A stretch of 64,000 nt of DNA from Sphingopyxis sp. (lineage in GTDB: Bacteria > Pseudomonadota > Alphaproteobacteria > Sphingomonadales > Sphingomonadaceae). The stretch lies in the NCBI GenBank assembly GCA_030148985.1, contig JASBSJ010000044.1, positions 19,007 through 83,006 of the forward strand, given 5' to 3'. Below are positions 20,061 through 29,787 of the stretch, piece after piece. Numbering within the stretch: position 1 is the stretch's first letter; the number at the start of each line of letters is the position of its first letter. Under the pieces are notes generated by a model. The model was given only the letters and a program-made list of their open reading frames with translations. It was not told the origin of the DNA and did no database searches. The position numbers and the translations under genes are program-made.

Positions 20061-21782
20061 ATGATGTTTTTTCGCCGCCTGCTTGCCGCCACCCTGTCGC
20101 TCGCGCTTGTCCTGCCGCTTCCCGCGGCGGCGCAGAGCCGCCATCTGCTCGAATATCCGTCGATCCATTCGCCGACGGTCGGCACGCGCGGCATGGTGGT
20201 GAGCCAGAATGCCATCGCGAGCGAGGTCGGCGCGCAGGTGCTGCGCGACGGCGGCAATGCGGTGGACGCGGCGATCGCCGTCGGCTTCGCGCTCCCGGTC
20301 ACCTTGCCGCGTGCGGGCAATATCGGCGGCGACGGCTTCATGATGGTGTACGACGCCGCGACGGGCAAGGTGCATACGCTCGATTTCCGCAGCATTGCCC
20401 CGGCTGCCGCGACGCCCGCGATGTTCGTCGACAAGGACGGCAAGGAACGTCCGATCGCCAGCTATGGCTATCTCGCCCCCGCCGTCCCCGGCACTGTCGC
20501 GGGGCTCGATCATGCGCATCGCAAATGGGGCAAGCTGCCCTGGGCGAAACTCGTCGAACCGGCGATTACGCTCGCTCGCGACGGGGTGCGGTTGACCGCC
20601 GACGAAGCCTTCGTCTTCAGCTGGGGCAAGGATCGCCTGTCGAAGAGCACGGCGGGCAAGGCGACCTTCTACAAACCCGGCGGCGAACTCTATGCCAAGG
20701 ACGAAGTGCTGAAGCAGCCCGACCTCGCCTGGACGCTCGGCGAGATTGCGCAGCACCGCGCCGACGGTTTCTACAAGGGCGAAGTCGCGCGCCGCATCGC
20801 CGCCGATATGAAGGCGAACGGCGGCCTGATTACCGAGGCCGACCTCGCCGCCTATCGCGCGATCGAGCGCGCGCCGCTCGTTGGCAGCTATCGCGGCTAT
20901 CCCGTCTATACGATGCCCCCGGCGAGTGCGGGCGGCGCGACCCTGCTCAACATCCTCAACCAGCTCGAACATTTCGACATCAAGGATATGGGCGCGAACA
21001 GCGCCGCGTCGCTGCACGTCATGGCCGAAGCCATGAAGCTCGCCTATGTCGACCGCTACCGCGCGCTCGGCGACCCCGGTTTCGTGACCGCGCCGGTGCG
21101 CGGCTTCATCGCCAAAGCCTATGCCGCCGAACGGGCGAAGCTGATCGATCCCGAGCGCGCCAAGCCGATGCGCCAGATGCCCGCGGGCGATCCGCTCCGC
21201 TATGAAAGCCCCTCGACGACGCATTATTCGGTTGCCGACAAGGACGGTAATGTCGTCTCGACCACCTATACTTTGGGGTCCGATTTCGGATCGGGCGTGA
21301 TGATCGCGGGCACCGGCGTCCTGCTCAACAACCAGATGAACAATTTCAGCCACGAACAGGCGTGGGAAGCGCAGCGCAGCGGCACACCGCCGCCGCTCAA
21401 CGCGCTCCAGCCCGGCAAGCGGATGCTCTCGACCCAAATGCCGACGATCGTCATGAAAAAGGGCAAGCCCTGGCTCGTCACCGGGACGCCGGGGGGAAGC
21501 ACGATCATTACCACGGTCGTTCAGGTCATCGTCAATGCGGTCGACCATGGCCTGAATGTCGCCGAAGCGACGCACCAGCCGCGTATCTATCAGGGTGCGG
21601 TCAACGCGCTGCGCGTCGAGCCCAATTTCAACCCCGACACCGTCGCGCGGCTGAAAGCGATGGGCCACCCGATCACCAGCGACGAAACGATGGGCAGCGC
21701 GCAGTCGATCATGATCGAAAACGGCCTGTTCCTGGGCGCCGCCGACCCGCGCCGTCCCGGCGCGCTGGCGGTCGAGCCATGA
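20061..21782 (+). CDS. ggt: gamma-glutamyltransferase (GGT) 1, exported
   Basis: GMVVSQNAIASEVGAQVLRDGGNAVDAAIAVGFAL; TTHYSVADKDGNVVSTTYTLGSDFGSGVMIAGTGVLLNNQMNNFS nucleophile region; signal peptide. Confidence 0.95.
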   Translation: MMFFRRLLAATLSLALVLPLPAAAQSRHLLEYPSIHSPTVGTRGMVVSQNAIASEVGAQVLRDGGNAVDAAIAVGFALPVTLPRAGNIGGDGFMMVYDAATGKVHTLDFRSIAPAAATPAMFVDKDGKERPIASYGYLAPAVPGTVAGLDHAHRKWGKLPWAKLVEPAITLARDGVRLTADEAFVFSWGKDRLSKSTAGKATFYKPGGELYAKDEVLKQPDLAWTLGEIAQHRADGFYKGEVARRIAADMKANGGLITEADLAAYRAIERAPLVGSYRGYPVYTMPPASAGGATLLNILNQLEHFDIKDMGANSAASLHVMAEAMKLAYVDRYRALGDPGFVTAPVRGFIAKAYAAERAKLIDPERAKPMRQMPAGDPLRYESPSTTHYSVADKDGNVVSTTYTLGSDFGSGVMIAGTGVLLNNQMNNFSHEQAWEAQRSGTPPPLNALQPGKRMLSTQMPTIVMKKGKPWLVTGTPGGSTIITTVVQVIVNAVDHGLNVAEATHQPRIYQGAVNALRVEPNFNPDTVARLKAMGHPITSDETMGSAQSIMIENGLFLGAADPRRPGALAVEP

Positions 21783-23527
21783 GGCGGCGGCTGTTCCTCG
21801 CCGCCGCGGCGCTGTTCGCGGCCGGCCTGCCCGTCGCGGGCGGTGCGCGCGACGCGGCGCCAGCGCCGGTATCGGCGGCGCACGAACGCCAGGCCTTTCT
21901 TGCAGCGGCCCATCCACTGGGGGTCGAAGCGGGGCTCGACGTGCTGCGTCGCGGCGGCAACGCCATCGACGCAGCCGTCGCAGTCCAGGCGATGCTCGGC
22001 CTGGTCGAGCCGCAAAGTTCGGGGCTGGGGGGCGGCGCCTTCCTGCTCTATTATGACGCGGCGACGCGGACGATCACCGTCTATGACGGGCGCGAAATGG
22101 CGCCTGCGGGCGCGACGCCCGACATGTTCCTGGGCCGTGACGGCAAGCCGATCCGGTTCCGCACCGCGGTGCTTAGCGGCCGCGCCACCGGGGTGCCCGG
22201 TGCGGTCGCGATGCTCGCGCACGCGCAAAAGGAGCGTGGCAAGCTTGCATGGGCGGAATTGTTCGACCGGACGGCGCGCACCGCCGACGAAGGCTTCACC
22301 GTCACCGCGCGCCTCGAACGCTTTGTCCACGGCCCTTATGCGCAGGCGAAGGCGCCCGACGTCGAACGCTATTTCAGCAACGGCAAGGGCGGCAAGGTCC
22401 GCGCCGGCGACCGGCTGCGCAACCCGGCCTATGCTGCCTTCGTCCGCCGCCTTGCCGCCGAGGGCCCCGACGCGCTCTATCGCGGCGAGACCGCGAAGCG
22501 CATTGTCGCGCGCGTGCGGCAGGGTGACCTCCCCGGCAGCATGACCGAGGCCGATCTCGCCGCCTATCGCCCCGTGGTGCGGCAGGCGCTGTGCAACCCC
22601 TATCGCATCTATATCCTCTGCGTGCCGCCGCCGCCGTCGAGCGGGGTTGGCCTGCTGCAATTGATGGCGATGGTCGAGCGCACCGACATTGCTGCGCGCG
22701 GGCCCGCCGATCCGGTTACGTGGGTGAAATATGCCGAGGCGAGCCGCCTGATGTATGCCGACCGCGACGCCTATGTCGGCGATGTGCCGAATGTGCCCGT
22801 CGCGGGGCTGCTCGATCCCGCCTATGTCGCGTCGCGCGCGGCGCTGGTCACGGGGCAGGCGGGCGCGCCGCCCGCGGCGGGAACGCCGCCCGGCGCAGCG
22901 CCCGCGCGCATCGACGCGACCGCCGAAGTGCCCGGCACCTCGCATTTCGTGATCGTCGACGGCGACGGCAACGCCGTGTCGATGACGACGACGGTCGAAA
23001 GCTTCTTCGGGTCGGGGCGCATGGTCGATGGCTTTTTCCTCAACAACCAGATGACCGACTTTTCTTTCGTGCCGTCGGGCCCCAATGCGATTGCACCGGG
23101 CAAGCGCCCGCGCTCGTCGATGGCGCCAACGATCATTCTCAACCCCGACCACAGCCTTGCGGGCGCGATTGGGTCGCCCGGAGGCAACGCGATCCTCGCC
23201 TATGTGTCGAAGGCGCTGATCGGCGCGATCGACTGGAAACTGCCGATGGAGCGCGCGATCGCGCTGCCCAACATGGTTGCGCGCGGCGCCAGCTTTGCGG
23301 GCGAGGCGGCGCGCTTTCCCGACGACTTCCGCGCCGCGATGGCCGCGCGCGGCGTCACCGTGCGCGCCGGGTCGGGCGAGGATTCGGGGCTGCACGGCGT
23401 ACTGATCCGCGACGGCCGCTTCGACGGCGGCGCCGATCCGCGCCGCGACGGTGTCGCGCGCGTCGTCACGCTGCCGCCCGCCGACACACGACTTCCCGAC
23501 AACCTAGTTTCAGGAGTGACGCAATGA
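21779..23527 (+). CDS. gamma-glutamyltransferase family protein 2, exported
   Basis: [94 protein letters not shown] overlap with ggt1. Confidence 0.93.
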   Translation: MRRRLFLAAAALFAAGLPVAGGARDAAPAPVSAAHERQAFLAAAHPLGVEAGLDVLRRGGNAIDAAVAVQAMLGLVEPQSSGLGGGAFLLYYDAATRTITVYDGREMAPAGATPDMFLGRDGKPIRFRTAVLSGRATGVPGAVAMLAHAQKERGKLAWAELFDRTARTADEGFTVTARLERFVHGPYAQAKAPDVERYFSNGKGGKVRAGDRLRNPAYAAFVRRLAAEGPDALYRGETAKRIVARVRQGDLPGSMTEADLAAYRPVVRQALCNPYRIYILCVPPPPSSGVGLLQLMAMVERTDIAARGPADPVTWVKYAEASRLMYADRDAYVGDVPNVPVAGLLDPAYVASRAALVTGQAGAPPAAGTPPGAAPARIDATAEVPGTSHFVIVDGDGNAVSMTTTVESFFGSGRMVDGFFLNNQMTDFSFVPSGPNAIAPGKRPRSSMAPTIILNPDHSLAGAIGSPGGNAILAYVSKALIGAIDWKLPMERAIALPNMVARGASFAGEAARFPDDFRAAMAARGVTVRAGSGEDSGLHGVLIRDGRFDGGADPRRDGVARVVTLPPADTRLPDNLVSGVTQ

Positions 23528-23949
23528 CCGGACTTTCCCCCTTTCATGTCGCTTTCCCCGTCCACGACCTTGCCGCCGCGCGCCATTTTTATGGTGAGGT
23601 GATGGGCTGCCCCGAAGGTCGGAGCGACACCGACTGGATCGACTTCAACCTTTATGGCCACCAGATCGTCGCGCATTGCGTGGGCGCGAAGCGCGATGCG
23701 GTCGCGGGCCATAATCCGGTCGACGGTCATTCGGTCCCCGTCCCGCATTTCGGCGTCGTGCTGCCGCCCGCCGAATGGCGCGCGCTCGCCGACCGGCTTC
23801 GCGCGGCCGGGGTCGAGTTCGTGATCGAACCCTATACGCGCTTTGCCGGCGAGCCGGGCGAGCAATCGACGATGTTCTTCTATGATCCGTCGGGCAATGC
23901 GCTCGAGTTCAAGGCCTTCGCCGACGTCGGCCAGCTGTTCGCGAAATAG
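23524..23949 (+). CDS. VOC (glyoxalase/dioxygenase fold) family protein
   Basis: [58 protein letters not shown]. Confidence 0.9.
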   Translation: MTGLSPFHVAFPVHDLAAARHFYGEVMGCPEGRSDTDWIDFNLYGHQIVAHCVGAKRDAVAGHNPVDGHSVPVPHFGVVLPPAEWRALADRLRAAGVEFVIEPYTRFAGEPGEQSTMFFYDPSGNALEFKAFADVGQLFAK

Positions 23950-23960
23950 GAGGGCGGGGC

Positions 23961-25970
23961 ATGACGGGGGGACGGTTACTGAAGGGCGGTGCCGCGGCGC
24001 TTGCGCTGTTTTTCGGCGCGGGCCAGTGCATGGTCGTTGCGGCGGGCGCGGCACCGAGCGCGACCGGGCCGGTTTCGCAGGCGGTGGCGGGTCAAGTGCA
24101 TGTAGTGGGCGGCGAGGTCGATCTTGCCGCGCTCGACGCACGGCTGAACGGCGTGCCCGTTGCGCTCGCTGCCGACGGTCGCTTCACCGCCAACCTTCCC
24201 GAGGCCGGGCACTACCAGCTTGTCGTCAAGGGTCCGGGCGTCTTCGATGCGGTGTTCACCTTTGGCGCGGCCGAGCTGGCGGGACCGGACGGGCGGCGCG
24301 TGCCGCCGGTCGAGCTGGTCGCGCGGGCGCCGGGGCGCGTCGAGATGTTCTTCGGCGGTGACACGATGATCGCCCGCCGCTTCGAAACGCCGATCTGGAA
24401 CGAGCGCACGCTTGTGCGCCCCGAAAGCCGCGCCGCCGACATGGCGCGGCTGCTTGCGCCGATGCAGCCTTATTTCGCGGGCTCGGACCTTGCCTCGCTC
24501 AACCTCGAAACCGTACTCGCCGACCGCGATCTGGGCGGGGTCGAGGGCAAATCGGTCGTCTTTCATACGCACAGCGACGCGGCCAAGGTGCTTGCCGATG
24601 TCGGCATCGACTATGTCAGCCTCGGCAACAATCATGTCTATGACCAGGTCGAAGCGGGGCTGGCGTCGACGGTTGCGGCGCTCGATGGGGCCGGGCTCGC
24701 CTGGTCGGGCGCGGGCAAGAATGAGGCGGAAGCGCTGCGCGCGGCGCGGCTCGACGTCGGCGGGCAGCGCTACGCCATGCTCGGCTTCGTCGGCTGGAAG
24801 GGGCGGGTCGAGCCCAATCAGGTCGCCGAAGCGGCGAAGGGCGGCGCGGCTTTCGGCAGCGACGACAATATCGCTGCGGCGGTGTCGCGCGAGGTGACCG
24901 CGGGGCACGCGCCGATCGTCCAATATCATGGCAGCAGCGAATATAGCGCGCGCCCGACCGCGATCAGCGAACGCCGCATGAAGCTCGCGATAGACAAGGG
25001 CGCGGCGCTGGTCGTCTCGCACCATCCCCACGTCGCGCACGGGCTCGAACTCTATAAGGGGCGGCTGATCGCCTATTCGCTCGGCAATTATCTGTTCGAC
25101 CAATATTTCCCCGAAACCCACGCCAGCTTTGCCCTGAAAGTGTGGATGGACGGCGACCGGCTGTTCCGCGCCGAAGCGATCCCGATCCAGATCCTCGATT
25201 ATCGGCCGGTCCCGGCAGTGGGCGAGATCCGCCAGGCGGCGCTGCGCCGGATCATCGACCTGTCGGCCGAGCGCGGCACCGCGATGCGCCTCGTCGGCGG
25301 GCACGGCGTCATCATGCCAGGCGCAAAGGCCGCGGTGCCCCAACTTTGTGCCGCCGCTGCGGGCCCGGGGCTTGCCGTCTATCACTATGATCTTCACGCC
25401 CCCGCTGCGCCATGCGCGGGCGCCGCTGCGGCGCCGAACGGCCGCGACCTGCTGATGCGCGGCGATTTCGAAGCGATGCAATATGCCGAGGCCAGCGACC
25501 GCAGCTGGGCGCTGCTCGGCGTCGAGGCCGATCTCGTCGCGCCCGGCCATAGCGGGCGGCAGGCGCTGCGTCTTCGCAGTTCGGGCGAGGGCGCGATGCT
25601 CGCGGCGCCCAAGACCTTTTTCCGCGCTACGGATGCGCGGCGCTACACATGGTCGGGTTGGATACGCGCCGACAAGGGCGCCGTGATCGAGGCGCTGGTG
25701 CAGGAGCATCCGAAGGGCAGCAACCGCTTTCGCGCGCTCGAAAGCGCGCCGGTGCGCGGCTTCGGCAGCATGACTTCAGCCGGCAGCGGCTGGCAGCCCT
25801 TTCGCTTCGAGCTTCGGCTGGCCGCCGAGGCACCGCTTCTGCCGCTCCGCCCGATGCTGCGCATTCGCGGCGGGACCGAAGCGATCCTCGACGACATCGC
25901 CTTTATCGCCTGGGATGAGGGTGTGGACGAGACCCCGCCCGGACGATCGCACGCCGCCGCGGCCGAATGA
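23961..25970 (+). CDS. CapA-like (poly-gamma-glutamate metallophosphatase-fold) protein with extra N- and C-terminal domains
   Basis: MFFGGDTMIARRF, DLASLNLETVLADRD, DYVSLGNNHVYDQ, VVSHHPHVAHGLELYKGRLIAYSLGNYLFDQ; about 230 aa C-terminal extension. Confidence 0.88.
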   Translation: MTGGRLLKGGAAALALFFGAGQCMVVAAGAAPSATGPVSQAVAGQVHVVGGEVDLAALDARLNGVPVALAADGRFTANLPEAGHYQLVVKGPGVFDAVFTFGAAELAGPDGRRVPPVELVARAPGRVEMFFGGDTMIARRFETPIWNERTLVRPESRAADMARLLAPMQPYFAGSDLASLNLETVLADRDLGGVEGKSVVFHTHSDAAKVLADVGIDYVSLGNNHVYDQVEAGLASTVAALDGAGLAWSGAGKNEAEALRAARLDVGGQRYAMLGFVGWKGRVEPNQVAEAAKGGAAFGSDDNIAAAVSREVTAGHAPIVQYHGSSEYSARPTAISERRMKLAIDKGAALVVSHHPHVAHGLELYKGRLIAYSLGNYLFDQYFPETHASFALKVWMDGDRLFRAEAIPIQILDYRPVPAVGEIRQAALRRIIDLSAERGTAMRLVGGHGVIMPGAKAAVPQLCAAAAGPGLAVYHYDLHAPAAPCAGAAAAPNGRDLLMRGDFEAMQYAEASDRSWALLGVEADLVAPGHSGRQALRLRSSGEGAMLAAPKTFFRATDARRYTWSGWIRADKGAVIEALVQEHPKGSNRFRALESAPVRGFGSMTSAGSGWQPFRFELRLAAEAPLLPLRPMLRIRGGTEAILDDIAFIAWDEGVDETPPGRSHAAAAE

Positions 25971-25989
25971 CCGCGGCGGACGGGGTGGC

Positions 25990-26544
25990 TCAGGCGGGCA
26001 GCAACACGCCGTCGATCACATGGATCACGCCGTTCGACTGGATGACATCGGCGGTGCCGATCTTCGCCTTGCCGCCCTTGGCGTCGGTGACGTACCAGGC
26101 GCCATCCTTTTCCCAGACGGTGAGCGTCGTACCCTGAACGGTGGTCAGCGTGGCCTTGCCGCCATTCGCCTGTGCCTGCGCGGCGATGTCGGCGGCGGTC
26201 AGGCGGCCGGGCACGACATGATAGGTGAGCACGCCGGTCAGCGCGGCCTTGCTTTCGGGCTTCAGCAGCGTGTCGACCGTTCCGGCGGGCAGCTTGGCAA
26301 AGGCGTCGTTGGTCGGCGCGAACACGGTGAACGGGCCGGGCGAGGCGAGTGTGTCGACCAGCCCCGCGGCCTTCACCGCGGCAACCAGCGTGGTGTGATC
26401 CTTTGAATTGGCGGCATTTTCGACAATATTTTTGGTTTCATACATCGCCGCGCCGCCGACCATCGGGTTCTTGGCGAGGGCTGCGTTGCCGCCGGCCATC
26501 ATGGCGGCCGCGGCGACCGCGAGCGCGATACGGGAAATAGCCAT
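25990..26544 (-). CDS. fasciclin (FAS1) domain-containing protein
   Basis: TLVAAVKAAGLVDTLASPGPFTVFAPTNDAFAKLPAGTVDTLL and GVIHVIDGVLLPA. Confidence 0.95.
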   Translation of the reverse strand: MAISRIALAVAAAAMMAGGNAALAKNPMVGGAAMYETKNIVENAANSKDHTTLVAAVKAAGLVDTLASPGPFTVFAPTNDAFAKLPAGTVDTLLKPESKAALTGVLTYHVVPGRLTAADIAAQAQANGGKATLTTVQGTTLTVWEKDGAWYVTDAKGGKAKIGTADVIQSNGVIHVIDGVLLPA

Positions 26545-26638
26545 TTTACATCCTTCCAAATGTCGCACCCCGGGGGATGGGGCAGGATCAAGCTAGGGTG
26601 CGCAGGCGGAGGCGACGACCTGTCCTTTGGGCGGTATG

Positions 26639-28012
26639 TCAGCCGCGCGCGGCTTCCCACGCGGCAAGCGCGCGCGCGCGCGCCGCTTCATGACCGATCA
26701 GCGGCTCGGCATAACCCGGCGCACCGCTGTCCCGGCCATGGCTCGCCGTAATCTCGGCATCGGACAAATGCGCAATCTCGGGCACGAAGGCGCGAACATA
26801 ATCGGCCATCGCGAACCGCTCGCATTGCAGCGTCGGCGACATGATCCGCGAAAAGACCGGTGCATCGACCCCGGTGCCCGCGACATATTGCCAGTTCATC
26901 GCGTTGGAGCCCAGATCGGCGTCGAGCAACGTGTCCCAGAACCAGCGTTCGCCGCGGCGCCAGTCGATCAGCAGATGCTTGACGAGGAAGGAGGCCGTAA
27001 CCATCCGCACGCGATTGTGCATCCACCCCGTCTGCCACAATTCGCGCATTCCGGCATCGACGACGGGATAGCCGGTGCGGCCGCGCGTCCACGCCGCAAA
27101 GTCGCGGTCGGCATCCTTGCCGCGGCGCCAGGCGAAGCGGTCGAAAAGCGCCCGGCCGTTGCGGTCCGCATAATCGGGCATCTGGTCGACAAGGTTGATC
27201 CCATGCTCGCGCCAGCCAAGCTCCGAGCGATAGCTTTCGGCGCCGGCATCGCCGCGCTCGCCGATCGCATGCCACAGTGCGCGCGGCGAGATTTCGCCGA
27301 AATGGAGGTGCGGCGACAGGCGCGACGTGCCGGGTTGCGCGGGGCGATCGCGCCGGTCCTTGTAATCGCCGATGTCGCCCAACCAGCCCCGTACCGCGCT
27401 CCACGCACCTTTTTCGCCTGGCTGCCATTCGCCGAAATCCGTCGCCCAGTTCGGCTGCGTGGGCAGCAAATCCCAATCGGAAAGCGCGTCGGATCGCGGC
27501 CACGCATCCGGCGCGGGAATCGCGTCGGGCGCCGGGCACGGCAGCGCGGGCGGCATCCGTTCGAGCAGGCGGCGATACCAGGGCGTGAAGACGCGATAAC
27601 GCGCGCCCTGCGCGTTGGTGATGCTGTCGGGCGCGGCGAGATAATTGCCGTCGTGCAAAATGAGCTCGGTGCCCGCAGGCATGCGCTCCTCGCTCTCTTT
27701 CCACCACGGTTCGTAAGCATAGGTCGCGTGGATGCGCCGACTGCCGGTTTCGCGGGCAAGCCGCGCCAGTTCCGCGTCGGCGGCACCGCGCCGCAGGATC
27801 ATCTTGCTGCCGCGCTTGGCGAGGCTGGCGCCCAGCGCGCTCAGGCTGTGGTGCAGCCACCAGCGCTGCGCCGCGCCCATTTTCCACGATCCCGACGTTT
27901 CATCGTCGAGGATGAAGACCGGAATCACCGCGCCATCGGCAATCGCCGCCAGCAAGGCAGGGTGGTCGTGAACGCGCAGATCCTGGCGCAGCCAGAGCAG
28001 CGACGCGGTCAT
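26639..28012 (-). CDS. phrB: deoxyribodipyrimidine photo-lyase
   Basis: MTASLLWLRQDLRVHDHPALLAA; SRLSPHLHFGEISPR; NRVRMVTASFLVKHLLIDWRRGERWFWDTLLDADLGSNAMNWQYVAGTG. Confidence 0.95.
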   Translation of the reverse strand: MTASLLWLRQDLRVHDHPALLAAIADGAVIPVFILDDETSGSWKMGAAQRWWLHHSLSALGASLAKRGSKMILRRGAADAELARLARETGSRRIHATYAYEPWWKESEERMPAGTELILHDGNYLAAPDSITNAQGARYRVFTPWYRRLLERMPPALPCPAPDAIPAPDAWPRSDALSDWDLLPTQPNWATDFGEWQPGEKGAWSAVRGWLGDIGDYKDRRDRPAQPGTSRLSPHLHFGEISPRALWHAIGERGDAGAESYRSELGWREHGINLVDQMPDYADRNGRALFDRFAWRRGKDADRDFAAWTRGRTGYPVVDAGMRELWQTGWMHNRVRMVTASFLVKHLLIDWRRGERWFWDTLLDADLGSNAMNWQYVAGTGVDAPVFSRIMSPTLQCERFAMADYVRAFVPEIAHLSDAEITASHGRDSGAPGYAEPLIGHEAARARALAAWEAARG

Positions 28013-28968
28013 CGACCGCCCGCCTTCAGTGCGCGGGCGGCGGCGATCGCCGCACCCAGTGCGTTGCCGCTGCTCCACGCATGTTCGACGAAACCGTGCG
28101 ACAGCCAGTCGCCGCAGGCGCCAAGCCCTATCGCATCGTTCCACAAATGACCAAGCTCGCTGCCCGCAGGCTGGCCGAACATCCAGCGCTGCGCCGCGGC
28201 GAAGCAGGGTTCGGGAACGGCGTGCCCGATCAGCGACCCCAGCTCGGACAAGAGGAGGTCGCAGACCGTCGCCTGATCGTCCGCAAGATGCGCCTCGCTC
28301 CAGCTCCAGTCGGCCTGGACGACCCAATGTTCGGGCTCGGCGCGTCCCGGCCGCGCATTGCCGCGGACGGCATAGATGACCGGGGCCGGGCCGCGGATGA
28401 AATCGGGGCCGTTGCCCAGCGACTGCCGGAACGCAAACATCGCGCTCCAGATCGGGCGCGAATGGGCGGCCATCGCAGCGCGCGCCATGCCGAAATCGTG
28501 GAGCGACAAGAGGGGCGCCGCCTGTTCGCCCGGAATGGCGACCACGGCGAGGTCGAACGGGCCGCGGCGTTCCTTTTCGCGGTGGAGAAACCAGCGATCG
28601 TCGACGCGCGACAGCGCTGTGATTGCGGTGCCCAGCCGAACGTCATGGCCGTCCGCCATATGTTTCAATGGTGCGTTCATTGTCGGGACACCGATCCACG
28701 CATCCTGCCCGGCGTCGGGCCAGGGTGCGGCGCATCCTTCGGCGTGCCAGCGCGCGACGCGCGCGCGAAAGGCTGGCGAGCGGGCGGTGAAATGCGTCGC
28801 GCCATGGTCGAACGCAATCTCGCCGCGCGGGGTTGCCGCGCGGCGCGTCGACATGCGCCCGCCGATACCGCGCGCCTTGTCGAACAAAGTCACCGCGACA
28901 TTCGCCGCCCGCAGCGCGTCGGCACAAGCCAGCCCCGCGATCCCCGCGCCGATGATTGCGGCGCGCAT
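28009..28968 (-). CDS. FAD/NAD(P)-binding oxidoreductase (renalase-like amine oxidase)
   Basis: MRAAIIGAGIAGLACADALRAANVAVTLFDKARGIGGRMSTRR; stop overlaps photolyase start. Confidence 0.85.
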   Translation of the reverse strand: MRAAIIGAGIAGLACADALRAANVAVTLFDKARGIGGRMSTRRAATPRGEIAFDHGATHFTARSPAFRARVARWHAEGCAAPWPDAGQDAWIGVPTMNAPLKHMADGHDVRLGTAITALSRVDDRWFLHREKERRGPFDLAVVAIPGEQAAPLLSLHDFGMARAAMAAHSRPIWSAMFAFRQSLGNGPDFIRGPAPVIYAVRGNARPGRAEPEHWVVQADWSWSEAHLADDQATVCDLLLSELGSLIGHAVPEPCFAAAQRWMFGQPAGSELGHLWNDAIGLGACGDWLSHGFVEHAWSSGNALGAAIAAARALKAGGR

Positions 28969-29157
28969 CAGGCGCCGCCCCGGACCGACTGCCGAGCGGT
29001 GGAGGAGGGGAGAGAGAGGCGGGTGATCGTGGAACGCTCTTTCGCGCGCAACGTCTTGAATATGGGCATCGGCGCGCTCTGCCCGGCGCTGGCTCCTTGC
29101 AACAAGATGTCCCTTGGGGCAGGTCCATGACACTGGCAGGAGCGGGGTCGAAGCGGA

Positions 29158-29745
29158 ATGACGTTAAAGGCGATGATCGCGACAAGCCCGATCGCGGCGG
29201 TAATCAGCAATCCCCATCTTCCCGACAATCCGATCGTCGAATGCAACGACGCCTTTGCCGCGCTGACCGGATACCGGCCCGACGAGATCATCGGCCGCAA
29301 CTGCCGTTTTCTGACCGGCCCCGGCACCGAAGCCGAATTGAGCGACGCATTGCGCGGCGCGATCCGCGATCGCCGCGCCGCGCTTGTCGAGATATTGAAT
29401 TATAAAAAGGACGGCACGCCGTTTCGCAACGCGGTGCTCGTCGCGCCGCTGTTCGGACCCAACGGGGAACTCGAATATTTTCTGGGATCGCAGATGGAGG
29501 TCGAGGGCGACGATGGCCGCATCGACGATCGTCGCGACGCCGCACGGGCGCGCATCGCCGCGCTGACGCCGCGGCAGCGCGAGGTGTTGCTGCTGATGGC
29601 CGAAGGACTGCTCAACAAGCAGATCGCGTGGAAGCTCGGCCTGTCCGAACGCACGATCAAGATGCACCGCTCGGCGCTGCTTCGCTCGCTCGGGCTCGAG
29701 ACGACCGCCGACGCGATCCGGCTGGCGGTCGAGGCGGGATATTAG
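29158..29745 (+). CDS. LOV-HTH (LuxR-type) blue-light one-component transcription factor, EL222-like
   Basis: GRNCRFLTGPGTE photoactive Cys motif; VEILNYKKDGTPFRNAVLVAPLF; C-terminal LTPRQREVLLLMAEGLLNKQIAWKLGLSERTIKMHRSALLRSLGLETTADAIRLAVEAGY. Confidence 0.93.
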   Translation: MTLKAMIATSPIAAVISNPHLPDNPIVECNDAFAALTGYRPDEIIGRNCRFLTGPGTEAELSDALRGAIRDRRAALVEILNYKKDGTPFRNAVLVAPLFGPNGELEYFLGSQMEVEGDDGRIDDRRDAARARIAALTPRQREVLLLMAEGLLNKQIAWKLGLSERTIKMHRSALLRSLGLETTADAIRLAVEAGY

Positions 29746-29787
29746 TCGCCGAAACCCATTGCCAACGGGCGGCTGCGATCCGCCTCC

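Noticed and set aside
18719-20443. 574-aa minus-strand ORF opposite the DAACS symporter
   Set aside because: Asp/Arg/His-rich shadow ORF with no domain; the plus strand encodes a complete symporter.
20055-23395. Long minus-strand ORFs opposite the two GGT genes
   Set aside because: Shadow ORFs in high-GC coding DNA; the plus strand carries complete GGT motifs.
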